Shown here: piece after piece, positions 40,532 to 51,435 of the stretch | How positions within the stretch are numbered: the stretch's first letter is position 1 | How the letters are laid out: every line of letters begins with the position of its first letter | NCBI GenBank assembly: GCA_025057315.1 | Contig: JANWXW010000048.1 | Span: 29,140-93,139, forward strand | DNA length: 64,000 nt | From: Myxococcota bacterium | GTDB taxonomy: Bacteria > Myxococcota_A > Polyangia > Palsa-1104 > JAEUJZ01 | Direction: 5' to 3' | Notes under the pieces: generated by a model | The model's database searches: none | Seen by the model: the letters and a program-made list of their open reading frames with translations, nothing else | Told to the model about the DNA's origin: nothing | Position numbers and translations under genes: made by a program

Positions 40532-41272
40532 CTAGGAGTCGACCGGCTCCCCATCGGCACGCAGCCGGTAGCCCACGCCGCGCACGGTCTCAATGAGGTC
40601 CCCGGCCGCGCCCAGCTTGTCGCGCAGGCGCTTGATGTGCGTGTCCACCGTGCGCGTCTCAACTTCGCTGGAATAACCCCAAACGTGTTGCAACAGCTCC
40701 TCGCGGCTGCGCACCGCCCCCCGGCCCTCGGCCAGGTACTGCAGCAAGCGGAACTCCAGCAGGGCCAGCGGCACCTCGCGCCCGTCCACGCGCACAATGT
40801 GCGCCTCGACATCGATGGTGATGGATCCAGCGCGCAGCGGCTCGCGCACCGGCGGAGCAGCCGGCACCACCACCACCTCGGCACCGCGCCGGCGGCGTAG
40901 CACCGCCTCCACCCGCAAGACCACCTCGCGGATGCTGGCCGGCTTGACCACGTAGTCATCCGCGCCCAGTTCCAGCCCGGCGATGCGATCGCTCTGGGCA
41001 GCTCGGGCGGTCAGCATGATGATCGGCATCCGTTGCGTCGCCGGTGTGCTGCGCAGACGGCGGCACACGTCGATGCCACTCAGGTCCGGCAGCATCAGGT
41101 CCAAAATGAGCAGATCCGGCCGCTCGGCGAGCGCCAGGCGCAGGGCCTCGCTGCCACTGCCAGCGTGCAGGGTGCGATAGCCGGCCTGCCGCAGGTTGAA
41201 GTCAAGCAGGTCGCGCAGGTCCGGCTCGTCATCTGCAATGAGGATCAGCTCGCTGGGGCCCATGGCCCCCAT
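40532..41272 (-). CDS. PhoB/OmpR-family response regulator
   Basis: 246 residues: receiver domain (about 8-125; acidic pair DDE near 14, phosphoacceptor Asp in LLILDLMLP near 58, Thr in MLTARA, Lys in VKPAS) and a winged-helix DNA-binding domain (about 150-240: LLEFRLLQYLAEGRG, VETRTVDTHIKRLRDKL). It acts as a transcription factor after phosphorylation; no histidine kinase gene is adjacent. It is divergent from the carotenoid operon (starts 53 bp apart), which suggests, but does not prove, control of it. Confidence 0.92.
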   Translation of the reverse strand: MGAMGPSELILIADDEPDLRDLLDFNLRQAGYRTLHAGSGSEALRLALAERPDLLILDLMLPDLSGIDVCRRLRSTPATQRMPIIMLTARAAQSDRIAGLELGADDYVVKPASIREVVLRVEAVLRRRRGAEVVVVPAAPPVREPLRAGSITIDVEAHIVRVDGREVPLALLEFRLLQYLAEGRGAVRSREELLQHVWGYSSEVETRTVDTHIKRLRDKLGAAGDLIETVRGVGYRLRADGEPVDS

Positions 41273-41325
41273 CTACCCCGCTGCTGTCTTGTTGCCAAGG
41301 TCCAGATGAGGCATGTTTTTCGCGC

Positions 41326-42876
41326 ATGGGCAAGCGCGAGCACCGCGTCGTGGTCATCGGCTCTGGCTTTGGCGGGCTGGCAGCAGCCATCCGTCTGCAG
41401 GCCCGCGGGTACCAGGTGAAGGTCCTGGAGCAGCGGGATCAGCCCGGCGGGCGTGCCTATGTGTACCGCCAGGATGGCTTTGTCTTTGACGGCGGCCCCA
41501 CGGTGATCACGGCGCCATTTCTGTTCGAAGAGCTGTTCCAACTCGGCGGATGGCGCCTGGAGGACCATGTGCGCCTGGTGCCGATGGATCCGTTTTATCG
41601 GATTCGGTTCTTTGATGGCCGCACCTTCGATTATTCCGGGGATGCGGAGCGCATGGTAGAGCAGGTACGCCGGCTCAGCCCGGCGGATGTGGATGGCTAT
41701 GTCCGCTTCATTGCCGAGTCAGAGCGCATCTTCCGCACCGGCTTCGAGAAGCTGGCCGATGTGCCCTTTGGCCGTGCCCGGGACATGCTGCGCATCGTGC
41801 CGTCCATGGTGCGGCTGCGCTCCTACCTGACGGTCTATCAGCTCGCCGCACGCCATGTGCGCCACCCGGACCTGCGCACGGTCCTTAGCTTTCACCCCCT
41901 GCTCGTCGGGGGAAATCCCTTCCGGACGACCTCTATCTATACCCTCATCCTGTACCTGGAGCGTCGCTGGGGGGTTTGGTTTGCGCTGGGCGGGACGGGC
42001 GCCCTGGTCCGTGCGCTGGTGGAGCTGCTGCTGGCCCTGGGTGGCGAGTTGGAGCTGAACGCGCAGGTGGAGCAGATCTTGGTGCGGCCCGGGCCTCGCC
42101 GCGCAGCCGTGCGGGGGGTGCGCCTGCGAGGGGGACGCGAGGTGGCCGCCGACCTGGTTGTCTCCAACGCCGAGGTCGGCTTCACCTACCGGTACCTGCT
42201 GCCCGAAAGCGCACGGCAGAAATACACCAACGCTCGCATCGAGGGCCTGCGCTACTCCATGGGCCTGTTTGTGGCCTACTTCGGCACGCGCGTGCAGTAT
42301 CCCGACGTGGCACACCATATGATCTTGCTGGGGCCGCGCTACCGCGGGCTGCTCGCCGACATCTTTGACCACAAGCGCCTCGCCGACGACTTCTCCCTGT
42401 ACCTGCACCGCCCTACCTGCACCGATCCCAGCCTCGCCCCACCGGGCTGCGATGCCTTCTACGTCCTGTCACCCGTGCCCCACCTGGGCGCGCCGCAGCC
42501 AGTGCCTTGGGCGACGGAGGGCCCTCGCTACCGCGACCGCATCCTGCAGTACCTGGAACAGACGGTGCTGCCGGGGCTGTCGGGCCAGCTGGCCACCCTG
42601 CATTTTGTCACGCCAGAGCACTTTCGCGACGAGCTGTCCTCGCTCTATGGAGCCGGTTTCTCGGTTGAGCCGGTGCTCGGTCAGTCGGCCTACTTTCGTC
42701 CCCACAACCGCAGTGAGGACATCGACGGCTTGTACTTCGTCGGCGCCGGCACGCATCCGGGAGCTGGGTTGCCCGGTGTGCTGTCCAGTGCCAAGGTGGT
42801 GGATCGGCTCGTGCCGCGGCTGCCGGGGGCGCCGCCGGGGGCGCCGATTGCGGGCAGCCATGCGGAGCTGGCATGA
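41326..42876 (+). CDS. crtI: CrtI-type phytoene desaturase
   Basis: The 516-residue FAD enzyme dehydrogenates phytoene toward lycopene. FAD-binding GSGFGGLAAA near residue 12, substrate-domain QPGGRAYV and the C-terminal DGLYFVGAGTHPGAGLPGVL (GAGTHPG near 475, typical of CrtI) are seen. Length is standard. It opens a three-gene operon joined by ATGA overlaps. The number of double bonds introduced, hence the end product, cannot be told. Confidence 0.92.
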   Translation: MGKREHRVVVIGSGFGGLAAAIRLQARGYQVKVLEQRDQPGGRAYVYRQDGFVFDGGPTVITAPFLFEELFQLGGWRLEDHVRLVPMDPFYRIRFFDGRTFDYSGDAERMVEQVRRLSPADVDGYVRFIAESERIFRTGFEKLADVPFGRARDMLRIVPSMVRLRSYLTVYQLAARHVRHPDLRTVLSFHPLLVGGNPFRTTSIYTLILYLERRWGVWFALGGTGALVRALVELLLALGGELELNAQVEQILVRPGPRRAAVRGVRLRGGREVAADLVVSNAEVGFTYRYLLPESARQKYTNARIEGLRYSMGLFVAYFGTRVQYPDVAHHMILLGPRYRGLLADIFDHKRLADDFSLYLHRPTCTDPSLAPPGCDAFYVLSPVPHLGAPQPVPWATEGPRYRDRILQYLEQTVLPGLSGQLATLHFVTPEHFRDELSSLYGAGFSVEPVLGQSAYFRPHNRSEDIDGLYFVGAGTHPGAGLPGVLSSAKVVDRLVPRLPGAPPGAPIAGSHAELA

Positions 42877-43871
42877 GTGAGGCCCTGGTCCGGGCTGCGC
42901 CCGCTACGCAGAGCGATTTTTCCGCCTGCCGGCGGTGGATTGCCCAGCACTCCAGGAGCTTCTACCTCTCATCGCTGCTGTTGCCGGTCGCAGTGCGTCA
43001 GCAGGCCTTTGCCCTGTATGCCTTTTGCCGCCGTGCCGATGATGCAGCCGATGAGGCGGAAGCGGATCCGGCGCGGGCACGCGTGGCCGCGCTGCGAGCC
43101 CGCCTAGACCGCCTCTACGCCGGCCAGGTGGGACAAGGGCCCGAGGAGGCCATCGATCGCGCCTTCTACCACGTAGTGCTCCGAGCAGGCATCCCGCAGG
43201 CCCTGCCGGCACGTCTGCTGCGCGGCATGGAGATGGACGTGGAGGGCACCTGCTATGGGAGCTGGGAGGAACTGCTCGGCTACTGCTTCAACGTCGCCTC
43301 CACGGTGGGGCTCATGATGACCGCGATCATGGGGCACACGATGGGCCCGGAGCGGCATGCCGAGGTGCTGCTGCGGGCCTGCGATCTGGGTGTGGCTATG
43401 CAGCTTACCAACATCGCGCGTGACATCGGCGAGGACGCCCGGCGGGGACGCATCTACCTGCCGGAGGATCTGCTAGCTGCCTGCGGCACCTGCGGTGCGG
43501 AGGTCCTGGACTGTGCCCGCCGTGGCACGGCGCCTCCGCCGGGTGTGCGTGCCGCCGTCGCAGAGGTGCTCGCCCGCGCCGAGGACCACTATGCCGCAGC
43601 GGACCTGGGCATCCCCATGCTGCCCCGTCCCTGCCGCCTGGCCATTCGCTCAGCCCGCCTCATCTACGCCGCCATCGGCGACCAGATCCGCGCCCGCGGC
43701 CTCGACTCCATCACCGGCCGCGCGGTGGTGCCCACCGGCCGCAAGCTGCTGTGTGTGGGGCGGGCCCTCGTGGCTGGCCTGCGAGCCCGACCGCCTCGGA
43801 CACCCACCCGCGGACCAGCCGATGCCCTGTTGCTGCGCCTGCTGCACGAGGTAGGCATGGTGCGGCCATGA
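42873..43871 (+). CDS. crtB: Phytoene synthase (CrtB type)
   Basis: The 332-residue squalene/phytoene synthase-family protein has the first Asp-rich motif DDAADEAEAD near residue 53 and the second NIARDIGEDARRG near 178, with YLPEDLL after it. It condenses two geranylgeranyl diphosphates into phytoene. Operon partners (crtI upstream, a CruA/P-type cyclase downstream, both with 4-bp overlaps) support phytoene rather than squalene synthesis. Confidence 0.9.
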   Translation: MSEALVRAAPATQSDFSACRRWIAQHSRSFYLSSLLLPVAVRQQAFALYAFCRRADDAADEAEADPARARVAALRARLDRLYAGQVGQGPEEAIDRAFYHVVLRAGIPQALPARLLRGMEMDVEGTCYGSWEELLGYCFNVASTVGLMMTAIMGHTMGPERHAEVLLRACDLGVAMQLTNIARDIGEDARRGRIYLPEDLLAACGTCGAEVLDCARRGTAPPPGVRAAVAEVLARAEDHYAAADLGIPMLPRPCRLAIRSARLIYAAIGDQIRARGLDSITGRAVVPTGRKLLCVGRALVAGLRARPPRTPTRGPADALLLRLLHEVGMVRP

Positions 43872-45404
43872 GCCTGGCCGATCGCTTTCCCCGCACCTTC
43901 GCCGCGCTGTCCGCCCTGCCCGGGGGGCTGGATGTACTGGAGCACCTGCTGCACCTGGAGCGGGGCTTTGGCCGCCACGATGCGGTGCATATCATTACGG
44001 GCGGTGGTCCGGACCGGCGCCACCAGCTGCCCGAGTTCGACGTCGTGCTGTGCGGGGGCGGGCTGTCTCTGCTGTATGCGGCGCTGCTGTCCCGTCGCGG
44101 CTGCAAGGTAGCCGTGCTAGACCGCCGGCGCATTGGCTGTGGCCACCGGGAGTGGAACATCTCCCGTGCCGAGCTCGCCCCCCTGGTGCGCTCTGGGCTC
44201 TATACGGCGGCCGAAGTCGAGGCGCTGGTCCGCATGCAGTATCGGGTGGGCCTGTGCCGCTGGCATGAGGGCGGCTGCTACCCGGTGTCCGGCGTGCTGG
44301 ACTGCGTGATCGACGCCGAGGGGCTGCTGGCGGGACTGCGCCGTCGCGCCGAGGAGGCCGGTGCTCTGCTGCTGGACCACCACCAGCTGGTGGCCTACCG
44401 CACTGGGCCTGCCGGGGTGGCGCTGACGCTGCTGCACCAACCACCCCGGGGCAGCCCGGGGCGCCCGCGCGAGCTGACCACGCGCCTGCTGATAGATGGC
44501 ATGGGGGCACACAGCCCGCACGCGCGCTTCGATCTCTGTTGCCCTACCGTCGGCGGGGTGATGGCTGGCCTGGCCTGTGGCACAGCACCCGACGAGCTGG
44601 ATCCGTCCGTGGGCGAAGTGCTGGTGACCACCGAGGGCGTTGAGCAGGGGCGGCAGCACCTGTGGGAGGGCTTTCCGGCGCCCGGAGGGGACCCGGCGGG
44701 GGCCACAGGGCAGACGGACCGCATGACCGTCTATCTGTTCCACTACTGCGAGCCTGCGACCCTGGGAGAGCACCCGCTGCTGTCGCTCTATGAGCGGTTC
44801 TTTGCCACGCTGCCTCGCTACAAGCGTGGGGAGCTACGCCTTGTGCGCCCCACCTACGGGTTCATCCCTGCCTACAGCCGCCTGCGCCCCATGCCGGTTG
44901 CGCCGCGCGACCGGGTGCTGCTGGTCGGCGATGCGGCGAGCCGCCATTCGCCGCTGACCTTCTGCGGCTTCGGCTCCATGATCCGCTCGTTCCTGCCGGT
45001 GAGCGAGGGCGTGCTGCGCTGCCTGGAGCGAGACGACCTGTCGCGGCGCGCGCTGCAGGCCGTGTGGGGGGAACCTCCGGCACTGCGTGTCATGGGAGGC
45101 TTGACTCTCATGATGGCGGCCACTCGAGCTGGCCGCAGGGCTCGCCTGCGCGATGGTCAGCAGGTCAACCGTCTGCTGGATGCCGCCTTCGCCACGCTGT
45201 CCGCGGCAGGGCCGGAGGTGTATGCTTCTTTTTTGCGCGACGAGATCGGTTTCGCTGATTTTGTGCGCTTTATGCGCGGCACAGCACGGCGCTACCCGGC
45301 CGTCTACCGCGACGTCTGGTCGCACCTGGGGGTTGGCGAGGTGATGCGCTGGCTGCTGCGCCTGGTCTCGCTGGCCTGGGCCCAGAAAGGGATCTCACGG
45401 TGGG

Positions 45405-45415
<11 letters not shown>
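43868..45415 (+). CDS. cruA/cruP-like: CruA/CruP-family lycopene cyclase-like FAD protein
   Basis: 515 residues. An FAD-binding region (VVLCGGGLSLLYAALLSRRG near residue 60, key GGGLSLLYA) and the family feature REWNISRAEL near 96, followed by LVRSGLYTAAEVE, match CruA/CruP proteins of green sulfur bacteria and cyanobacteria, which cyclise lycopene or related carotenes. LLVGDAASRHSPLTFCGFG near 360 is the second FAD contact. The gene closes the operon; it overlaps crtB by 4 bp and overlaps the convergent kinase gene by 11 bp. CruA and CruP have different reported functions, so cyclase activity is likely but not certain. Confidence 0.8.
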
Positions 45416-46730
<1,315 letters not shown>

Positions 46731-46899
46731 AGCACCTACAGCAGGGGTCTAGGCGGCTAGACCCGGAAGGGCGCCAGCTTTTCCACTAGGATACCCGCCT
46801 TGCCCTTAGCTTGCCACCCAGGATATGCTGTGTATGTTGCATACATTTATTTTTTTACATCGATTGTAAGTGGAAGTTCGAGCGAGGGAGCCCCCCGGC
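46731..46899 (+). promoter_or_regulatory. Palindrome and candidate promoter before the partner-switch operon
   Basis: TGTATG-TTG-CATACA (46831-46845) is a near-perfect palindrome overlapping a possible -10 TATGTT (46833-46838), which stands 16 bp after TTGCCA (46811-46816). Such a layout suits a repressor. GAGGGAG precedes the ATG at 46900. The sequence between 46846 and 46870 is T-rich. Confidence 0.45.
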
Positions 46900-47868
46900 A
46901 TGAGCGGGCAGCCTATGGCGATCGTCATCGACCGGAGCCGGACCACCGCGCGCCGGGTGGCGCGGGTCCTGCAGGCGGCTGGCTTTCGCACCGAGATCCG
47001 CGAGCCCGGCGAGGGCCTGAGCGGACCGGGTGATGGGGCATCCGCGACGCTGCTCATCGCAGAGGAGGCCGCCGCGGACGTCCTGCGGCAGGCGCAACAG
47101 CCCGCCATCACTGCGATCTACTCTGCCGGGGAGCCGGATGTAGCAGCGCTGCTGGCCGAGCCGCAGCTGGCTGCCGTGCTGGCCTATCGCCCCTCGGGGG
47201 GACGGCTCGACTTCGAGTCAGAACTGCTGGGCCTGGCCCGGCATCTGCGAGGTGGTCCCCTGCCGCCGCTGCAAGGGTTGCTCCTCTGGGGGGCCCGGGC
47301 CTTCTCCGCTGAGATCCACACCATTGCCGGCCGTGCTGCCGCCGTGGAGCACATCAGCACGCTGTGCGCCGAGCAGCTCGCCACCTCTCGCCGCGTGGCC
47401 GACGCCGCGGGCGAGATCGTGCACGAGCTTATCACCAACGCGATGTACGACGCCCCGGTGAACGGCGATGGCCGCATGCGCTATGCCCACGACCGGACGG
47501 CCCCGGTGCATCTTCCCCCAGAGGACGCCGTCATCTTCCGCTATGGCACCGATGGAATCCGGCTGGCCCTGGAGGTGGAGGACCGCTTCGGCCGGCTGCG
47601 GCGGGCGGATCTGGTGGCGAGCCTCCGACGAGGCGCCGCTGGTGAGGTCAACCAAGAGCAGGGTGGCGCGGGCATCGGGCTGGCCAGGGTGGTGCGCGCC
47701 TGCCAGTCGCTGCTATGCGAGGTAGAGCCTGGCCGGCGCACGCGCGTGACCGCCGTGCTGGACATCGACCCGCCGCGTGCCGTCGAGGGCATGGCCCGCG
47801 GTGGGCGCTCCGTGGTCTTTCCAGAAAGACCCGGCATCGCCATCAGCCGGGGTGAGCCCGAGCCGTGA
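46900..47868 (+). CDS. Receiver-like domain fused to an RsbW-type ATPase
   Basis: 322 residues: a receiver-like fold without the phosphoacceptor set (about 1-115: IVIDRSRTTARRVARVL, LLIAEEAAADVL, ITAIYSAGEP), then a histidine-kinase-like ATPase domain of the anti-sigma-factor type (about 150-290: VHELITNAMYDAP N-box, GGAGIGLARVV G-box). RsbW-like enzymes phosphorylate a Ser on an STAS-domain antagonist. The next gene encodes such a domain and its GTG start overlaps this stop by 4 bp. GAGGGAG before the ATG supports this start; an in-frame GTG at 46870 is less likely. Confidence 0.7.
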   Translation: MSGQPMAIVIDRSRTTARRVARVLQAAGFRTEIREPGEGLSGPGDGASATLLIAEEAAADVLRQAQQPAITAIYSAGEPDVAALLAEPQLAAVLAYRPSGGRLDFESELLGLARHLRGGPLPPLQGLLLWGARAFSAEIHTIAGRAAAVEHISTLCAEQLATSRRVADAAGEIVHELITNAMYDAPVNGDGRMRYAHDRTAPVHLPPEDAVIFRYGTDGIRLALEVEDRFGRLRRADLVASLRRGAAGEVNQEQGGAGIGLARVVRACQSLLCEVEPGRRTRVTAVLDIDPPRAVEGMARGGRSVVFPERPGIAISRGEPEP

Positions 47869-50027
47869 ACCACGAGGACCGCCCCAGCCAGATCCAGCCC
47901 GGGTACCTGCCCCCCCGGCTCATGATCGAGCGCCGCGAGCATGGAGCGGTGCTCTTTCTTCGGCTCTCGGGGTTTATCGACGAGCAGTTTGATGGGCCAG
48001 GCCTAGCTCGTACGCTGCGCGGGCGCTACCTGGTGCTAGACCTGGGCGGAGTGGACCGCATCTCCTCGTTTGGCATCCGGCAATGGATTGATTTTATCTC
48101 TGCCACCAGGGGCCGGCTCCAAGGGGTCTATTTCATTGAGGTTTCACCCAAGATGGTGGACCAGTTCAACATGGTCGCCAACTTCGGCGGACACGGTCAC
48201 ATCGTCTCGTTTTTCGCGCCCTACCGCTGCGACGCCTGCGACCATGACCGGCGCCGCCTGTTCCGCACCGATGAGGAAACGCCGCTGTGGCGGGCCGGAC
48301 AGGCTCCCCCCTTTAGCTGTCCAAGCTGTGGCAGCCAGGAATATTTCGATGAGGATCCGGCCACCTACTTCTGCTATGTGGCCCAGCAGCCGCCCCCCCA
48401 GCTGCCGCCTGAGGTGGCGTCGTTCCTGCGCAACGAGCTAAACTATGGTCAGGGCGGGCAGCGCAAGCTCAAGATCGAGAAGACCGTAGAGGGGCGCTTC
48501 ACCTACGTGAAGCTATCTGGAGACCTGGACAGCGATCTGCGTGCCCAGAAGCTTGCCGAGGGGTTGGAGGGCGATGTGGTGTTTGACCTGGCCGGAGTGC
48601 TGTCGATCGACCCGGTGGGCACGGCCCAATGGCGAAAGCTGCTCCAGAGCCTGGCCTCCAGGACCGATGGCAGCGAGCGGGTAGACAACATATACATCGT
48701 GGCTGCGCCGGCGCTGTTTTTGGAGCGTCTGGGCCGTCCTGAGGACCTGACGCACAAGGGGAAGGTCCTCTCGGTGCTGGTGCCCTACGCCTGTCCGCGC
48801 TGCCGCGCCACCACCCAGCGGCTCGTCGATTTTTGTGCCTACGGCCAAGAGCTGCGCGCCGGCCGGGTCCCGCGCACCCGGTGTAGCGCCTGCGGCAGCC
48901 CCGCCACCTGCATGGCTACAGAGACGTGGTTGCAGCGGCTGGCCGCCCTCCCTCAGCCGGTGCTGGACGAGGCACAGCGCCAGGGCATTGCCCGCCTCCT
49001 GTCCGCCACGTCTCGCCCGGTGCCCCCGCCTGCAGGCCTGCCGCCGCAGGAGGTGCCGCTGGAGACGACCCGTCCCCAAAGTGGGCCCCCCGTGCGCGAC
49101 ACCCGTCCGCTGGGCTGGCCTGCGCTGGGCCCGCTGAAGGACCGGGTGCGAAGGCTGCTCCAGCTGCCAGGCCTGCTGCCAGGCTCGCTGGTGGTGCTGA
49201 TGGCGCTGTCGGCAGCCATTGTCTATCGCATCCTCACCCCCCCCGAGCAGAGGCGGGGCAGCGCCGGCTGGGTCGTGGTGGAGGCATCGCAGGCCCAGCC
49301 ACCTAGCTGGGCTGTTGCGGCGCCGCCGGCCGACGGGTTGACCTTCTGGGGCCGCTCGGCACGCCTGCCGGACCGCCAGCAAGCGGTAGAGGCGGCCGAG
49401 CGCGAGGCCCTGCTGGCACTCGCTCGCAACCTGGGAGAGACGCTGGCCGAGCGCGATCCCCTGTGGCGGACAGCGGTCATGTCGCTGTACGAGGGAGCAG
49501 AGGAGGCCGCCCGGCGATCCCGCATCCATTTGAGCGATGCCGAGCAGCGCGTGGTGGCCCTTGTAAGGCAGGTGCCAGGGGTGACGCTACGCCCCAAAGT
49601 CTACTGGGAGAAGCTGGCGCGCGGCAACCGCCGCACGGGCGCCGAGCTGACCTTCCAGGCCACTGCCTGGCTTCGCCTGGAGCCCCGGGAGAAAGAGCAG
49701 CTCCTCACCCACTTCAGCCGCAGAGAAGTATGCCAGAAAGCCAGCTTTTTCCCCTACTTTCCCATGCTAGGATGGCGCCATGAGCTGGGCATGGGGGCGG
49801 TCCTGGGGGCTGTGGACCCGCAGAGCCGGCTGGGGGGAGCAGGCCTGCAGCCGAAAGACATCGTGGTGTCCGTGAGCGGGCACGAAGTGGAGAACTTGGA
49901 AGAGCTGTGCCGGCTGTTGAACGAGGCTCTCGCTGCGGGAGAGGGCTCGCTTAAGGTGCAGCGTGGCGCACGGCTCCTGGAGCTGCCAGTGGCCGGGCGA
50001 CCGCGACGGCCACGGCGGTCACCCTGA
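47865..50027 (+). CDS. Membrane protein with two STAS-like domains, zinc ribbons and PDZ
   Basis: 720 residues. STAS-like domain 1 (about 20-115) has DRISSFGIRQW, the Ser position of phosphorylatable antagonists; a zinc ribbon (CDAC...CPSC, about 121-163) follows. STAS-like domain 2 (about 205-305) has SIDPVGTAQW, where the Ser is Pro-replaced, and a second zinc ribbon (CPRC...CSAC, about 308-346). A membrane helix lies near 440-460 (LLPGSLVVLMALSAAIVY), then a helical region and a PDZ domain near 620-715 (GAGLQPKDIVVSVSGHEV). GTG 47865 overlaps the previous stop. It converges with the rodZ-like gene, overlapping by 9 bp. I know of no described protein with this architecture. Confidence 0.7.
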   Translation: MNHEDRPSQIQPGYLPPRLMIERREHGAVLFLRLSGFIDEQFDGPGLARTLRGRYLVLDLGGVDRISSFGIRQWIDFISATRGRLQGVYFIEVSPKMVDQFNMVANFGGHGHIVSFFAPYRCDACDHDRRRLFRTDEETPLWRAGQAPPFSCPSCGSQEYFDEDPATYFCYVAQQPPPQLPPEVASFLRNELNYGQGGQRKLKIEKTVEGRFTYVKLSGDLDSDLRAQKLAEGLEGDVVFDLAGVLSIDPVGTAQWRKLLQSLASRTDGSERVDNIYIVAAPALFLERLGRPEDLTHKGKVLSVLVPYACPRCRATTQRLVDFCAYGQELRAGRVPRTRCSACGSPATCMATETWLQRLAALPQPVLDEAQRQGIARLLSATSRPVPPPAGLPPQEVPLETTRPQSGPPVRDTRPLGWPALGPLKDRVRRLLQLPGLLPGSLVVLMALSAAIVYRILTPPEQRRGSAGWVVVEASQAQPPSWAVAAPPADGLTFWGRSARLPDRQQAVEAAEREALLALARNLGETLAERDPLWRTAVMSLYEGAEEAARRSRIHLSDAEQRVVALVRQVPGVTLRPKVYWEKLARGNRRTGAELTFQATAWLRLEPREKEQLLTHFSRREVCQKASFFPYFPMLGWRHELGMGAVLGAVDPQSRLGGAGLQPKDIVVSVSGHEVENLEELCRLLNEALAAGEGSLKVQRGARLLELPVAGRPRRPRRSP

Positions 50028-50567
50028 CCACAGCAGCGCGATCAGCAAGAGCACCAGGGCCAGAGCGGCCGCGCAACAGCCCGCGACAACGGCATGACGG
50101 GGTGTCCAACGGCGCGGGGTCGTTGGCCCGACTCGGGCCGCCGCAGCCAGGGCGGCCTGTTCGGCCCGCTGCTGTGTGAGCGCCTGATAGCGACGGACCA
50201 CTTCATCGCCATCCAGGCCCACCAGCCGGGCGTAGCTGCGCACATAGCCGGTCACATAGACCGGCGCGGGCAGCAGATCCAGACGGGCCTCCTCCAAAGC
50301 CGGGATCCAGCGCTCGGCAATGCGGGTGGCATGCACCACGTCCTGCTGGCTGAGCCCTTTGCGCTCGCGCGCCCGCCGCAGCAGGATGCCAAAGTGCAGT
50401 TCGGCTGGTACAGGGGGCGACGGATCGGGCAGCAGGGGTGGCTGCGCACTGCGCACCGGCCGCACCCGATGGTCTGATGGCTCACCGCGGGACAGTGAGG
50501 AGGTTCGTCCTGCTCTCGGACATCCCGAGGCTGCGCGGCCCCCCGTCGCGTCCTGACGAGACTCCAC
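50019..50567 (-). CDS. RodZ-like HTH membrane protein
   Basis: The 182-residue product has an N-terminal helix-turn-helix (about 65-135: LHFGILLRRARERKGLSQQDVVHATRIAERWIPALEE abridged to RERKGLSQQDVV and YVTGYVRSYARLVGL), as in RodZ, and a single membrane helix near the C-terminus (VVAGCCAAALALVLLLIALLW). It lacks the periplasmic domain of full RodZ. GTG 50567 is used: it starts 7 bp after the pilF/W-like stop and follows GAGG. The pilF/W-rodZ gene order is that of many proteobacteria, which supports the assignment. Function: rod-shape or cell-pole control, or a DNA-binding role. Confidence 0.65.
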   Translation of the reverse strand: MESRQDATGGRAASGCPRAGRTSSLSRGEPSDHRVRPVRSAQPPLLPDPSPPVPAELHFGILLRRARERKGLSQQDVVHATRIAERWIPALEEARLDLLPAPVYVTGYVRSYARLVGLDGDEVVRRYQALTQQRAEQAALAAAARVGPTTPRRWTPRHAVVAGCCAAALALVLLLIALLWSG

Positions 50568-50574
50568 TTGTGCC

Positions 50575-51435
50575 TCAGTCCGCAAGGCGGCACTCCCTGG
50601 CAACGCAACTGCGGGGCGCCATGTCCCGGCAGGCGGCAAAGATGTCCTCGGCCCGGGCCCGCTCGTCCAGCTTGACGAGGATTTGCCCCAGAAGAAGGTA
50701 CGCTTCTTGGATGGGACAGTTCTGGTCGTCCACCACGGCCTGAAGCTCCTGCCTGGCTCGTTCCAGGTCTTGCTGTGAGAAGTACACCTGCCCAAGGCGC
50801 CAGCGAGCCACGCACAGCTTGGCGTTCTGAGCCAGGGCCTCGCGGAGCACCTTGCCTGCGCGCAAATACTCCTTTTTTTCAAGATACGCAACGCCCTGAT
50901 TGACCAGGGCGAGCCAGGGCGTGCTGTAGGCCGCGTTGCGCAGTGCCCGTTCGCTATGTGCAATGGCCTCGTCCCAGCGCTTGAAGTGCAGCGCCACCGC
51001 GGCCAGCGCGTTCCAAGCCTCGGAATAGTCCGGTCTGGCCTGCACCGCCTTACGGTACTGCGCCTCGGCAGAGCGCATCCTGGCGTCCACGTCCTCCAGG
51101 TGCACCCGGGCCTCGTTGGGCGGCAGGCACTCCCAGCGCGTGGCCAGGTCCTGCGTCTCCACCGCCTGCCGCATCGAGATGAGACCGGTCAGATACAGGG
51201 CCTCGTGGTTTTGTGGGTCGAGCGCCAGCGCCTGACGCAACTCCTCCTGGGCTGCAGGGATCATCCCCTTGGCGTAATAGTCTGCAGCCAGAAGATATCG
51301 CTTCTGCGCGGCATCCACCTGGTTCCGGTCCAGCTGGCTGGTGCAGCCCGCGTCCAGTAGCAAGGTGATTGCCAGGAGTCCGCCCCCCCCTATGGCTACC
51401 TGCAGCCACCCTACCAGAAGGTCGTGTTTCCGCAT
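50575..51435 (-). CDS. TPR lipoprotein, PilF/PilW/Tgl-like
   Basis: A 286-residue lipoprotein: signal segment with LLDAGC (imperfect lipobox) and TPR repeats (YLLAADYYAKGMIPAAQEELRQALALDP abridged to AAQEELRQALALDP; SEAWNALAAVALHFKRWDEAI; AYLEKKEYLRAGKVLREAL). PilF/PilW/Tgl proteins help assemble the type IV pilus secretin. ATG 51435 was chosen because the signal segment begins there. The rodZ-like gene follows on the same strand after 7 bp. The gene fits the two PilT ATPases at 31-33 kb. Confidence 0.7.
   Translation of the reverse strand: MRKHDLLVGWLQVAIGGGGLLAITLLLDAGCTSQLDRNQVDAAQKRYLLAADYYAKGMIPAAQEELRQALALDPQNHEALYLTGLISMRQAVETQDLATRWECLPPNEARVHLEDVDARMRSAEAQYRKAVQARPDYSEAWNALAAVALHFKRWDEAIAHSERALRNAAYSTPWLALVNQGVAYLEKKEYLRAGKVLREALAQNAKLCVARWRLGQVYFSQQDLERARQELQAVVDDQNCPIQEAYLLLGQILVKLDERARAEDIFAACRDMAPRSCVARECRLAD

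Noticed and set aside
42873..43871. Squalene synthase for the sterol branch.
   Set aside because: Its operon context (crtI, CruA/P) fits phytoene synthesis better.
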